A stretch of 64,000 nt of DNA from Artocarpus heterophyllus (GCA_025403435.1 JAJQZP010000465.1:23997-87996), one strand, 5' to 3'; counted from the stretch's first letter, positions 22,503 through 36,300 are shown. Notes: generated by a model from the letters alone, not told the origin. A program made the numbers and translations.

Positions 22503-22844
22503 CATCATGAAGCTTCTTACAGTTTGGCTATGATGGAGGTAGACTATTATGATGGTCTAACATGTGACATGCACTGTCAGTCGCCTCGTCTGTGAACATT
22601 CCAGAGCTTTCTTTTTTTTGTAAATAAAAAAGGGAAAAAAAAACATGTTTATATTGTTTTTCTTTTTTCTTTTTGTGGTCGGAAAGATAGTTGTTATTAG
22701 AGTAGGGAAGATATATGGTGGTCTCTTTGTGGCACAGTTCGCTTCGTAGTTCTGTCTATTTTCAGAATTTTCAGGTTCCAAGCTGATATTTTCGTATTTT
22801 TGGAGGCATTATATGTCGCTTGATGCTGAAACTATTTGCTTTCT
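22503..22844 (+). other. ERF 3' untranslated region and flank
   Basis: Former 3' UTR of the ERF gene, with poly-T tracts on the plus strand (22610-22680). No other gene was seen. Confidence 0.5.
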
Positions 22845-23135
22845 AACACTGTGTTTAGTAGGAGGGAGGGCGAAGGGTGGAGAGAGATTGAAGAAGAGGT
22901 TAAATCTTTTATTTGGTCAGTGGAAGATGAGAGATGAGCATGTGGTTTTTCTCATGACCGACGATTTTTTCATCAATGGAGGAAGTCAAGCAATTTATTA
23001 TTTTAGGTTTTTGAAAAAGACTATTTCACCTTCTAATTAAATAACCGATAAATAATAATAAATTTATTGTATAGTTATTTTATAAATTATTATAAACTAT
23101 CCTCTTAATCTTTCTTATATCTTATCAAACAACCT
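22845..23135. repeat. possible MITE
   Basis: The left edge acactgtgtttagtaggaggg and the right edge tatcaaacaaccta resemble the facing ends of short plant MITEs (GTTTGGTA-type inverted termini) around an AT-rich core. No target duplication was fixed. Confidence 0.25.
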
Positions 23136-25642
23136 AAAAAATTACTATAATTGTTTTTATTCTTGTTACTTTTTGTTCTTCTAACTTTTTCTATTTAAAT
23201 AAGTGCAATAAATAGAATAAATAAAAACGACATTTCACAGTCCGATGCAGGGATGCATGCAAGTATAGATGAGCTAAATAGTTGCCTAGCTACTTATGGG
23301 AGAAGCACTCGCGACAAATGCTAAAGGAAATTGCTACTTTTTGCCACTACACAAGTCCTTTGTTTAGTAATTGACACTATCTTTTTTACACCTAATATAA
23401 GGTGAAGAAATGCATAGGAAAACCACATTAAGTTTGCTGACATTACTAGCAGATAAAAAGTATAAAAATGACTACAAGAATCAATATAATGTCGTTACAC
23501 CTTTTTCGTTTTAAAATATGCAAATTAATTAAAATGGTGTCATTTTTATTCATTTCTAGATTCTAATATCTAAGCTTGAAGAACGGTTGAAACCTTGGTT
23601 TAAATTTTGTATAGAAAATGTCGCAGCAAAAGTAGTTGTAATCATGAAAAACAGTTGAGTTTATAAAAACAAGGTCGTGTGCCATTTCATGATAAGGCGT
23701 TATGATGAAGTGAGGTCTGCCAATTGTAGACTGCTGTTCAGACTCTTCTTGAGTCATGCATTCAGAATCTGCCATGTTGCAACTTTTTCTTTTTTTGCCC
23801 TAGGAAGTTACTAGATCCAATCACAGTAAAACCCATTCTTTTTAGTTGAATAACAAAAATGCCACTTGCCCTTTTCAACTGAAACCCACCCACCTTTATC
23901 TCTCCATCTCTCGTTGTTTTCTCCCCTCCATCTGCCCTTTTCAAGGAGAAATTTTTTGTGCTCATAAATCTCATTTCAACCGACTAATCAGAGTAAATAA
24001 ACTAAACTAATTAAACATAGAGAATTCAGAACACTAGGTAAATAGTCAAAACGAAAAATGAAAAAAGGCCAGATGAATTTGACCATATGTTCAGGGTCCT
24101 CCGTCCATACCATCAATTGGAGCACTCTTTTTTTTTTTTTTTTTGGAGAAATTGTAATATACCTCTCCAACATATGTTTAAAATAAAAAATCACATTCAA
24201 TTAAGTTGAAGAATGCATTTTTTATTTGTGTATTTTTGGCTCGGAGTGCCATGCCGCTCAAAAGTGAGGCCGTGGTGTAACAGTGCTAGATAGTTTTGTT
24301 CGCTAGCGCCACAATGCCATTTATGGGCTGTAACACGGCGCCGTGGCAACAGAAATTTGGGGCCGTAGCGCCCTCCTAAGTTGACAAATGAGAAAATGCT
24401 GTGATCTTGAATTATTTCAAACCGATACCTTCGTTGGTTGTATCTTTTCATTCAAATCCAAATAACTGTTAGCAACGGAATTGATGCACAAATATATACA
24501 TTTACAAATGAAGAAATAATTTTACGTTAAAAAAGATACCTTAGTGGAAAGATTGTATAGATTGATTCGGTTGTGTCCATTAATCAAATGACACCCTTTT
24601 CTTTTCATAAACTCTAGAATTATTATAGAATTTACATGTTGTTCTCAAGCACTAAATTGTTGCTAAATGTACCATTCAAGTTTTTGTTATATTTTGAGGA
24701 TAATTTACCACAAAAACTCTTTAGCAAACTTGAATAATTGAGGGCAAATAAAACCTTTTATAAAAGTGTTTTATACACGCCTAAACACATTCTATTTACT
24801 GAAATTCATAGCCTCCATTCTCTCTATTCTCACAAAATAAACCAACAAATTAAACTCATAGATTAAAACCATGCTACTTATAAAACAATAAATTTTGGTT
24901 TTAAAAGTATATTTTATATTGGACTTGGCCACTATTTAATAAGCAATGGAGTTTTATCACCACAGGCATGAAAAGGATTTTCTATCAAATGGGCATCTGG
25001 GTTGTAGTACTAGGCTGTGGGTTGAAGTCGAAATGATAGAGTGGCAGTATTGTTATTAAACTTCAAAAGCTGAACTTTATTTTAACCGGGTTCAGCAAAA
25101 ATATTGTTAAAATCAGGACATGAAACGTGGCAAAATGTGAGTGTAGTGACTGAGAAGGCGTCTGAAAGGACGTCCGTATTCAGGATGCCTTTGATCAAAT
25201 TAGATGAATTAATGCACCTTGATTAATTATATATGTGACAATTACACTCTTAATTAGGTATCCTCAAACTAAATATCTCTACTTGATTTTGCCTATAGAT
25301 GAGTTCATGCACTGTCTTTGTTAATCATAACATTCTTAATCAAAGTTAAATTATTTTTCCATCTCTTCCAGAACAATAAGTTATTTGTCATATGACAAGC
25401 CTCTTGGAAATGGTCTGAAACAAAGTTGTTTATGTCGAAAATTATGTTAGAGTATGGTGATTTGAATATTATTTTGGTCCGGTCTAAAGAGTTCGTGGTA
25501 CAACGTTTGTGTTGATAATTATAAAATTTTTTTAAGGGTGTATAGCGGTAGCAAAAGGATCGAGGCGACCATAGTTTTTCTGTTTATAGTGGATTTGCTA
25601 CTATATATATGTAAAAGCACTTATTATAGGGTTATACTATTA

Positions 25643-25679
<37 letters not shown>

Positions 25680-26708
25680 TATTTTGTCATCTCCTTTTGT
25701 ACCGAATTTTGATATAGTGGATTTGTTTATTTTTTGTCCATGTTTTTTTCCCTTCTAGGGTTTTCCACATATATCGTTATGTTCTTGTTCTTCATTTTTA
25801 TATTGCCTATTTTCACTATTTTCTAACAAATACATTTTGACATGTTCGAATAGACCTTTGAAAAATAGTTTTTACTTTTATAAGCATTTTTTAGACAAAG
25901 TCAGCCTTTTAATGCTTATGCAAAGGGCCTGTCTAGCATAGTTTCTGCTTTTGTTTTTAGTTAGTAGAAAAAGAGAAAAAAAAGTTATAACTTTTCAATG
26001 AGTGTTTTGAACTATATATTTAAAAGAACTTTAATGGGTCAAAATAATTTTAATTTTTTTAAAAAAAAGTTACAAAAACGTTATATTTAAGCTTATAATG
26101 TATTATTAATACTCTGTCACAAGTTTTAAAGTTTACTTTAAAAGTGCTTTTTTAAGAAACTATATTTTGTGGCTTCAAGGAAGTACTTTTGGAGAGCAAA
26201 AACACTTTTGACAATTCATCCAACACTTCTAGAAGTAGCTTTTGGACTCAAGAAGCCAAAAACAACTTCTTAAAAGCCACCCCACATTGGCCCAAAAAGT
26301 GCTTGTAAAAAGCTTTTTTTATTTGCACTTATTTAAGAAAAATAAATTAAGAATTTAATCTATGTTCTTGAATTACACTTTTTTTTACCAATAAGAGCTT
26401 GTGACTTACTTAACCAAACAGGTTCAAAATTTTTTTTGAAATCAAAAAGCACTTGTCCATGCACTATACGATGACAAATTAAAACGCCCTAGCTTATATT
26501 TCACTTATTCTATTACTTAAAAGTAAAAGTACAATCTATCCTAAATAGGCCAATATTAATCATCCAGATTTTTAGACCTCGTATTTATTCAATTTCAACA
26601 TATCTAAAGATTAACCTGTAATACATTGATATGTTTGAAGAATTGTAATCATATATAATAATGATAATGCAATAGTTGCTAAAGAGCATGGAAAAGAAAT
26701 CTTATTCT
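23136..26708. other. intergenic region
   Basis: Mostly AT-rich with no gene recognised. A local GC-rich patch lies at 24225-24390. A (TA)n microsatellite occupies about 25640-25680. At about 25850-26430 there are short inverted words (gggcctg-type start, ccaaacagg-type end, aaaagcttttt cores) suggesting nested hAT-like MITEs, with boundaries not resolved. Confidence 0.5.
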
Positions 26709-26716
26709 GATGAAAG

Positions 26717-27771
26717 CAGAGGCGTTAAAAGGGCCAGGCCAGCCTTTTGACCCTAGGTCCATAATGGGCTTGGGTTGTGCCAGGCCCGGCCCTTTGCAAT
26801 AAAGGGATGTGCATAGGTCATGCCTGAGGGGAAAACCTTAGGCCAAACCCTGGCCCAAGCCCAAACTCTTGAAGGACTGTGTCTGGCACAGGTCTAGGCC
26901 TTATAGCTGGCCCTACAGGGCCAACGCTATAATTTTTAATTTATAATTTATTTTAAAATATTTTTTTAATAAAAAACCAATAAGTGTAAAATTATGGAAC
27001 TACTAAATGCAAAGAAATACTTCTAAACATTATACAGAGTATTGGAAAATAGGTTTTTTTTTTCAATATTTGACAAGCAAGTTTACATTTTAATTTGTCA
27101 TATGCATAAAACAAGACAAATATAGTTGGAAACCAATAAATGCACAAATAATTGTCTAGCGTAGTGATTACTAGACTCTTTTTTCCCTAAAGATTTGATG
27201 TTTAATCCTTAAGGAGTGCAAAATAGGTGTATTTTTTGAACACCTAAAGGAAACCTTGAAGGGCTTTTGGCGTGCCTGGGCCAGGCCTAGCCCATCGCAT
27301 GCTTAGGCCGGCCTACGCCCTTCATGGGCCAGGGCCGAGGCCATGCTTATCACATGCTTAGGCTGGCCTAGGCCCTTCACGGGCCGAGGCCGTGCTAGCA
27401 CTACGGGTGTGAATGGTCAGGTTCAACTCTGTCCCATCCGACGTGTTGTGCGAGCCCAGCCCACTATAGTGTAAGGATGTGAAGGTGGTCAGGCCCAGCT
27501 CTGTCCCATCCGGCCAGGCCGAACCCGTTGCATGCTTAGGTCGGCCTTGGCCCGTGCCCTTCACGGGCCAAGGTCATGCCCATCACATGCTTAGGCCGGC
27601 CTAGGCCCTTCACGGGCCAAGGCCACGCTAGGTCTACGGGTGTGAAGGGTCAGGCCCAGCTCTGTCCCATCCGGTGTGTTATGCTAGCCCAGCCTACTAC
27701 AATGTAAGGCTAGGTCGTGCCATGCCTTGCACTATTACGGGCTGGACGTCCCGGCCCATTTGACACCTCAA
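26717..27771. mobile_element. non-autonomous hAT element, GGCC-rich
   Basis: The left TIR cagaggcgttaaaagggcc (26717) and the reverse-complemented right TIR ttgaggtgtcaaatgggcc (ending 27771) match at 14 of 19 positions and have the plant hAT form. The 8-bp target duplications gatgaaag (26709-26716) and aatgaaag (27772-27779) differ at one base. The length is 1,055 bp. Both subterminal regions are packed with ggcc-containing words (caggcccag, ggcctaggccctt-cacgggcc). There is no transposase; the 68-codon frame at 27358-27564 is repeat-derived. Confidence 0.85.
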
Positions 27772-27779
27772 AATGAAAG

Positions 27780-28743
27780 AAGGTAAAATCTGCAAGGCAT
27801 TTATATACATACATATACATATAAATAAATAAATATATATATATATATAGTTAATAGGCCGGACATTTGTAACGAATTCAATATTTGATTAAAAATATAA
27901 TATCCAATCAGAGTTAAACTAGGAAACGGCATTAAATATGAATTTAGATGGGCAATTTTTTCTTTGTTTGTAGACCTGTTCAAGCATTTTTTAACCTAAA
28001 AATAGAATCTAATTAAAAATTCACTCTCATTTTTTTAAATCTCATTCATAATTTCATTTCCATTCCAGGCTATTTTTATTCCCAAAAAGTTCAAAAACGT
28101 TTTTTATATTACAAATAATTTCGAAATGTCCCCTAAGGCATACGTTGCTCCTTTAGGGTCATATGTACATAATATTGTGTCTTTAGGACTGTATTGATCG
28201 GTGACAAAATCTTGTTTCTTTGAGCACACCATCTCATAGCGGAGCACATTATTCTTCATAGATTTTTTCTTACTCTTGATTTAAAAAAAAAAATGTCTTT
28301 CCCGAAAGAATCTCTTTAAACATATTAGATATCACGAATTAATAATCCAATGTCTATTTTCTTAAAAAAAAAAAAAGATCCAATGTCGAGATTTATTAAA
28401 CCTAAAATTATCCCCACATTTTGTATTTTATTCATTTTGACGTATAAGAAAATTTTTCCCTTCTCAATTTTCAAAATCAATTAGTATCTAATGTTTCCCT
28501 AATTACATACCAAACAATTACAAGCCTCAATATCTAAAAACATAAAGTTAAAAAGGATAACTTGGGAAACAAGGCTGGAGACTAATTCAAAATCCAAATT
28601 CCCTAATGAAGCAAGTTCTTAAAACCCGATATTTCCCTTCTAACCATTTTTTACAAGCACAGCTTGGGAATAATCTTTTTCACATATAGAGGAGCTTACT
28701 ATGGGGTCGAGATTTGCTGCAAACTAGAATTAGGTGGAGAGTT
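27780..28743. other. AT-rich intergenic stretch
   Basis: Contains a short (TA)n run at about 27834-27850 and poly-A tracts. No gene or transposon end was recognised. Confidence 0.55.
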
Positions 28744-29725
28744 TGTCATGCCCCATTGTATGAGAGGTGACGTGGCAGGTTAATTAAGCTAATTAATGAG
28801 AATTTAGTGAAAATATGAGTTTATGTATTTAAATTAATTATGAAAATATGGATAATTTTAAAGCCCCTTTTAGAACAAGCATTTATAATAATTAAAAAAA
28901 TAAGAATATCAAAGTAAATGATAATAAAGTGCAAGAGATAAAAGAAACAAGAAAGAGTCCCACTGACCCACGTCTTGTGCACACACATAATACTGACAAT
29001 AATATATTACAACCACAGTCCAAGTAAAGAGAGTTAAAATGTTACATGCCTTGAATTTATATAACTTAAATAACCTACTAGGTTCTTCTACTGCTCCTGT
29101 GTCTTGTCTGTAGACTCCTCTCCGAACCTAACCTGAAATCCACCAAGAGGGGGAAAGGTTTGAAAACAAATAAAATATGAGCGAAAGGCTCAGTAGGACT
29201 ATATTTTAGAAAACATTTAATTTAAAAGGGAAATTTCATTATTCACGAAGTTACTTAAGAAAAGACTTGAATAAATAAAATTAAACAAAAATTTGTCTTA
29301 CCCAAAACAGTTTATTGATCGACCAGAAAGAACATCATTTGCTTTCCTAGGCAAACCATATATATAACACCACCTAGTGGCCCAACTGGGTTTCGGGACC
29401 TGCCCCCAAGATCGCACGCTACACAACCTGATCTCTGATATGGCATCATGCCTTTATATTCCTTTCTATCATTATTTAAAACCCATTTAACAGGTATTTT
29501 CATTTACATTCGTTATGGAGTTCATTATAAAATTCACCTAAATCCACAGTTTATAAGAATAACTGATAAAATTTCCTTTTTCAGTCAACCGTTGAAAACA
29601 TTTTGATAAATACCCTTTTTAAGGCCAAAATCATCTAAAACTGGGTTACCAAAGAAAAGGGGTAGAAGTCCTACCTCAACACTCGTGCCGGTGTCCCACA
29701 CCGTAATCTTGGTCCTACCAATGTA
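28744..29725 (-). repeat. gypsy LTR remnant, truncated on its right side
   Basis: Starts with TGTCATGCCCC, the reversed end of a gypsy LTR. On the minus strand it contains the block CCTACTGAGCCTTTCGCTCAT, matching CCTACCGAGCCTTCCGCTCAT in the solo LTR at 60568-62489, and a second shared block (cctttctttgg-aaccc). It belongs to the same broad LTR family but lacks its outer end, stopping where the Athila-like LTR begins. Confidence 0.6.
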
Positions 29726-29729
29726 CTTA

Positions 29730-30132
29730 TTTACTCATATAATCTCATTTGACGCTCGGGAGAGGTAATGAGATGAACATAGGGCCCAAGATTAATAAAT
29801 TAGATCAAATGAAGTCAACAATCATGGAATAGGAAGAGCATAGGAAGAACTAAGCTAAATCAAGTCCCTAAACACTTTATTACATAGATTGTCCATATTG
29901 TAAATTATTTCTTTTATTTATGGTTTTGTTTTATTAGCCTTATTTGTTTTATTTTCTTTTAATTTTGTTTACTTTAAAGTCCAATTGCCTAAACAAAGCT
30001 TGGTCATTATAGTTGTGATAATTAGTTAATTTTTAGATTTTAATCCTCATAGGAGACAATAACTCCTAACTCATGAATCCTATACTGAAACTTGACCACG
30101 TGTGCTTGTGGAATTAGGTAAAATCTTTAACA
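29730..30132 (+). repeat. truncated 5' LTR of the Athila-like element
   Basis: Aligns along its whole length with 32125-32473 joined to 43240-43292 (for example catataatctcatttgacg, attatttcttttatttatgg). It ends ...ctttaaca at 30132. About 540 bp present at the start of the 3' LTR are missing here. Confidence 0.85.
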
Positions 30133-30138
30133 AGTCTT

Positions 30139-30156
30139 CGGCGCCATTGTCAGGGA
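30139..30156 (+). other. primer binding site, tRNA-Asp type
   Basis: cggcgccattgtcaggga resembles the tRNA-Asp complement used by Athila/Tat and related elements (ggcgccgttgccgggga) with a few mismatches. It lies six bases after the LTR end. Confidence 0.75.
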
Positions 30157-30319
30157 TTGAAAATTTTAGAAACTTGACTAATATTGTGACAAAGTGATTA
30201 GGTTTTAATTAGGCATTTCTTTTCTTTTATCTATCTTTATATTTAGTTTAGAAATTTTTATTTGCTTTTATTTTTGCATTCTTGATATTAATTTTTGTTT
30301 TTGAGTTTTTATGTGAGGT

Positions 30320-31290
30320 ACTTGGAGATGGTTGATCGACAAGTACTCTTGAGATTTGCTCACCGAGATTCGGAGCCTTTTCACAATGCTTGCTGGTGAT
30401 ACAAGAACTTGCTCATCAATTTCCTCGATTATAGCTTTCCTAAGGAGGTTGAACTTCAAGTCTTCTTGAATGGATTGAGCGGCACGGCACGAATTTGAGT
30501 AGAAATGGGAAGTGGTATCACCTACTTCTACCACCTATCCGCCGATGAAGCTTATCACTTGTTGGAAGAGATGAGGAGTATGACTATGTGGATATGAATT
30601 GTTCAATGAGCAACTACGTTTAGAAGAGCAATTCTAACTTGATAGAGCCGCAAGTTGATGCCTTACCTTAAGAGATGATTTTGACATTTGAAGGGATGTT
30701 GACTCAATTGACAATGAATCACTTGAGCAGCAACACCAACTAATTTTCAATTGCCCAATCTTCTCAACTTCATGTTTTACAAGAACAAGTTAGGAAATTA
30801 ACCAATACATTTGTTAAGTTATGAGGAGATAGTGTGCCTATCACGTTTGAGGTGAAATCACATATGAAGCTTGCACCAAGAACATAGGACTTAGAGATTC
30901 TTATTGAAGAATCTTTAAGTGATGATGAAGCCCAAGACTTTGACCTTTAAGAAGAATTAAAAGAAGAAAAATTTCCAGGTGTCCAAATTGTTCAGCCAAC
31001 TGTGCCAATCGAAGATTATATCTATGAAGACCCTTTTTGGCCAACACCTTGTCCACCACCGCTAACACTGTCCCTTCATCCCAACCAAGCTTATCCACTA
31101 TAGCCGAATCTTGTTGGGATCATGTGCTGAGCATCTTCACATTTTGCCAAGTTTGAGGGCACCTGCAACCAAGACCCATTTATAGAGTTTTATGACACCT
31201 ACTATGGGTGGAAGCCGCTTTTTAACGGGCGCTTCACCAAAAGTCAAGCCAAGAACTTTAAATTAAGTGCTCTTTAGAGGCACCCCAAGC
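30320..31290 (+). pseudogene. degenerate Athila-type gag region
   Basis: Plus-strand codons from about 30327 read in pieces that match the plant Athila gag layout: VELQVFLNGLSGTAR (about 30440-30490), then DEAYHLLEEMRSM near 30542-30585, and near 31190-31275 YYGWK-LFNGRFTKSQAKNF. More than ten stops interrupt the frame, and no zinc knuckle, protease, RT or integrase is present. The open frames on the opposite strand here are shadows. The element would have depended on an autonomous partner. Confidence 0.65.
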
Positions 31291-31559
31291 TTTCTATCTT
31301 TTCCCTTTCTTTATATTTTTTTAATTTGTGTTTGTGTTTGTGTTTGTATTTTAGTTTATTTCAAAGTTTTGTACTAATGTTTGAACTTTACGTGTTTTGA
31401 TCAGTGTTGAAATAATTGGGAGCTTAAGTACTTGAGTTTTAAAGAAAATGGTTCTAGAAGTTGGACGAAACTCGAAAGTTAGGCTACAAACTCCCTAGAT
31501 ATATGTTCTTGAACCTTTCTTTTTTATTGCCACTAATATCGAGGACAATGTTTAGTTTA

Positions 31560-31577
31560 AGTGTGGGGGAGGGAAAT
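31560..31577 (+). other. polypurine tract
   Basis: agtgtgggggagggaaa immediately precedes the 3' LTR start (TGTTGAG at 31583). It is the plus-strand priming site and the most recognisable Athila/Tat-type signal here. Confidence 0.8.
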
Positions 31578-31582
31578 AATTT

Positions 31583-32473
31583 TGTTGAGTTTTAGCCTTA
31601 AATTTTTTCAAATTTTTTTCACCAATTATCATGATTTTCCTTCCATCACTCTTGGTTGATAATTCTTATTTAGTTTCTTTAGGTTGTTTGCTCTTGTTTG
31701 ATAGTTTTTGTTTAATTTCTTTAGGTTGTTTAGTTCCTTTCTTGCGTAAATAAAATGTGAGTTTTGAGAAATTGGACAACTAGAATTTGATTATGATGTA
31801 GCCACAATTTGTTTTCTTGGGTCTTTAGAAATGTAATTCAATGAGAATTCTGTGTATATAGCCACAAATTCTCTACGAAGAGGATTCTGTGATGTAGCCA
31901 CAAATTATCCATGGAGAGAATTTGTTTTGTTAGGTCTTTGGCCAATGAATTAGAGGATTCAATTTGTGAATTTCAATACTTGGGAGAGATTGACTCATTT
32001 ATTAGTACATAGGAAACATAATCTTTAGTTATTGTTGAGACCTAGACACTTAGATAATCAATTTAAGGGTTGAGTTTAATGTATGTGTAGGTAAACAAGT
32101 TAGATAGAGATGTAAAATTAGTCATTTATGCATATAATCTCATTTGACGTTCAAAGGTAATGAGGTGAATTTAGGGACCTAGATTTATGAATTGGATGGG
32201 ATGAAGTTAATAATCATGAAATAGGAAGAGCATTGGCAGAACTAAGTTAAATGAAGTCCCTAAAGACATTATTAAATAGAATGTCCATATTTTAAATTAT
32301 TTCTTTTATTTATGGTTTTGTTTGATTAGTCTTATTAGTTTTACTTTCCTTTAATTTAATTTACTTTAAAGTCCAATAGCCTAAATAAAGCTCTATCATT
32401 ATAGTTGTAGTAATTAGCTAGTTTTTAGATTTTAATCCTCGTGAGAGACAACAACTCATAACTTACTAATGCT
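31583..32473 (+). repeat. 3' LTR of the Athila-like element, first part
   Basis: Starts TGTTGAG after the polypurine tract and is interrupted after 32473 by a CACTA element. It contains repeated gtagccacaa(t/a)tt words (about 31798-31910). The remaining 53 bases are at 43240-43292, so the complete LTR was about 940 bp. Confidence 0.85.
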
Positions 32474-32880
32474 TACTACTACAAACATAGCCTTCCACGA
32501 TAGTTAAAAACTGTCGTGAAGACCTTTCTTGTGGTACCAAATTGAGTTTTCGCGATGGTTTTAACCATCGTAGAACATTTGTTTAAATGTCAGTTTGGAA
32601 CATTTGGGGCCCTTTATCATGACAATTTTCTTAGAAAAGCCATCCTGGAAGATCAACATTACACGATAGTTTTCTTGAAAAACCATTATGGAAGGTCAAC
32701 ATTACATGACGGTTTTTGAGAAAAACTGTCATTAAAAATGACATCCCTGAACCTTACATGATAGTTTTTTTACAGAAGCCCTCATGTAAGGATGTGTTTC
32801 CATGATGGTTTCTAACAAAAACCATCATGGAAAATTGGTCGTGGACAAAAAAAACACTGAATTTTTTATTTCCCACGGGA
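32474..32880. repeat. CACTA A left subterminal repeats
   Basis: Many short inverted words built on acgatggttt / aaaccatcgt and acgatagttt / aaactgtcgt, e.g. cgatagttaaaaactgtcg at about 32499 and cgatggttttaaccatcg at about 32554. The following block tgaattttttatttcccac-gggatgg is shared with CACTA B near 43720. Confidence 0.82.
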
Positions 32881-33379
32881 TGGCCAGTCTCATGTGTTAT
32901 CCATTAGTACAAGGCCCTAATTGCAAAAAGAAAAAAAGATATGTATATTGAAATTACAAAGTCTTTACAAAATCATTTACATGGAACTATTTTATATGAT
33001 CATTTATCTACTACTTTAGTTAAATTTGACATACCTATCTACAAATTATACCCACTCAACTCTAACTTCATTTATATCTGTATATATATATATATATATA
33101 TAATTCCTTTTTATAATTCTTTTTTTGATAGGGCTTGTATACCATTATTAATTATATCCTGCATGTAAGTAGAATAAAAAAGCCATATTCTACTTTTCCT
33201 TGTTTTATTGGACACTTACATTTGGAATATAGTGTTCCCTTCGCTCGTCTTATTACATCGCTGTCTATTTAAAGCTTCCAATCATTAAGTGCCTTAAAAT
33301 GTGTCATGATAAAAATGAATTAATAAACACAATTATGTCAAACTTAGCATAGTTAATATTATAAGAAAAATTGATACTT

Positions 33380-36300
33380 AAAATTTATGAGTGACACGAA
33401 ATCATCATGTGGTTGGTGGCCAAGGGGATTAAACCAAAATATTTGGTCCTCCCATGGTAAAACAAGTGCCACCATCCAATGTTCTCTAACATTGTAGGGC
33501 ATGAAGAATAATTTCATCCTCGCTACTGGAGCTAATAGGTAGAGGAGTGACCCTCTAACATCACTTTATGGGTCTCCTACAACACTTGAGACAAGAACGG
33601 GAGATATGAAGCTGAAATTATGAGCCTTACTTTGACATTCACAATATTCCACCGAAAAACTACCATGATAACAATTCACTAACTTATTTGAACGCATCTT
33701 ACAACTCTGCTTAGATTTTTAAAAGTAAGAATTAAGGATAGAGTTATTACCTGAGATATACCATTATACAATTTGCCCTGATTTTATCAAAAGTGATAAA
33801 CTAGTAAATGTCTTCATACACCATATCGATAGGCATTTCATTCCCAGTGATTATTTTTGGTATCGGCATTGAACCACCAACCTATACAAAGCCAACTGCA
33901 TAAATTCTAGAGATACTAAAGAGAAGTTAAATGAAGGCATTAGCTCGTTCGTAATGAGTTGTTTCCTAACCACTTGTTCTTGTTCTACCTCAGGTTGTGA
34001 CTCTCTTGCTTTTTGAGTACTTTTCTTTTTTTGGCCTTTTTTCCCCTCAACATGTTGAGGAACGTGGCTAAGCGTTAGAGTCGTCTTCATCGTTGCAACA
34101 GCTTCAAGTAACTTTTTTGTCCATACAGTGAAGCTTCAGACGGCTTTGTAATGCCCCGTTTCGGACGTCACAGATATCATACATTCATCTATAACATACT
34201 TTTTATGTAAGGTAAACTATTAGAACAAAACTTAATTGAAAGCATAATTAAGAAATCATAACCAGGATCCATGCATAATTTTATTATTTTTTTTTACAAC
34301 ATTCAATAACTTAATCCATACTATTAATAATACAATTAAATATTAAATTGATCATAAACATCCTTTATAAATAAAATATAACTATTGATAAAATCATATC
34401 TTATCATGAAACATCAGAATATTTTAAACAATGTAATATTTTAAAACAATCAACAAACTTTAAAGTATCTTAAACAAATTCTTCATTCTCGGTTCAACAG
34501 GCCGAACCTATTACTTCGGCAAGCCGAACTGGATCGATAGGCCGGAGTTCATCTACCGACAGGCCGTTCGAGGCTCTACAAAACTGGGTATTAAACTTTG
34601 CTAAGTTCGGTAGGCCGATCATCATTATTCAGCAGGCCGACCGACTTTAAAGAAAAACATTCAAAAATTTAATTTAAAGACATGACACAATAAGCGGAAG
34701 ACCATATACTTATCAAAGTAAAATATTAAAACATAGTTCATGAAATCATTAAAAACTCATCAAATAACATGCTCCAAAATTATAAACATGGTTTAATCAT
34801 AAAACTTGCTTCTTTGGCGTTCTTTCGATTACAATTCATCGTCCTTTGCTCACACGCATTTCCTTATCCTCCACCTAGTCCATGAACTTCTTACCCTTAT
34901 CTGCAACATGATATAAACTTGAATAAGCTAAAGCTTAGTAAGTACATATATTTCTCACAATTTAAAAACATTTCATAAACATCATCATCATCATCATTAT
35001 CATCATCATTTTCGTAATAGTGCATTAAGCACATTTTCATAAAAACATATCTTTCATTACTTTGACCATATTAAAACTCATTCCATTTTATCTTAAGGGC
35101 CCAAGTGTTGCACCATAATCATCATCGTAGGCGCGCCGTCATGAGAGGAAAAGGGTAGCTAATCCTAAACCAAACATGACATCATAACATCTCATGACAT
35201 TGGTGTGCAACACTTATTTAGGTGATACATATATATACACATATATACACTTTCATGCTTTGAAATACGTCATCATCATACATGCATATCTTTAAGAACA
35301 TAATATATTTCCTAAGAAATCTTTAAATGAAATCATCATAAAATCATCATAGATATCATCAAGAACATATTTTCAAACCTTTATAACATATTCTGTTGTA
35401 GGTGAGAATGTACTTACCCGTATAGCTTACTTAACCTTAACTTAGTAGACTTAGTAGGTGACAACGCCGCAGTCTCAATGTGCTCGCTTCATCATGTGCT
35501 CATGTCATACATTCATAATAATAGCAATTAACATTTACTTTCATAAACTATAAAATCATCATCACATAATAACTTCTATTTGCATATTCCATCACATATC
35601 CTTTCCTTTCATGAAAATATAAATTTCATAACCATTTCATCAATATGAAAGCATTAGCATCACCCATCAACACAAAACACTTCACTGACTTACATGGATT
35701 CAAGACTTAAAAACTCAACATTCACACATACTTCAGGCACCACACTTGACAGGGGTAAAGTTAATACATAAACATATTACCATGATTTTTTTTTTTAGTC
35801 AAAAAAATTACATTAAGTATCTAAAACAAGTTATACATAACAAACATTAAATCTGCCATTAACTTACACAGTGAGTCACATAAATTCATCATTTTCAAAT
35901 AATTAAAACACATATATTTTAACTCTAAAATTCATACTAACAACTTACTAACATATATTACAATATCATAAAATTATTTCATCATCAATAAAATCATTTA
36001 AACATACAAAACATCACATAATACAAAAGTCCAATAATAACACTGTTAAAGCAGTTACTTGACCTAGTCTCAATAAAAATTTCATAGCACATAAAATACT
36101 CATCAAATAATCACCAAACTTTCCAATTCATAACTTAACATATACATGAATATTCTAGCCAAATTTCGTAGCAAACAAAGCACATTTACCCCCTTGAACA
36201 CAAATGAAATTTTCATGCATCATAACCAAATAGCAATATTTTACTGTGAGTGGTAGAGGATAGAAAATTCATAACTTAATTTAGAAAAATCGAAATGACT

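Noticed and set aside
25850..26430. single MITE
   Set aside because: Inverted words are present but several incompatible boundary pairs exist and none has a convincing TSD.
30268..31098. minus-strand frames inside the Athila-like element
   Set aside because: PBS, PPT and gag similarity show the element reads on the plus strand.
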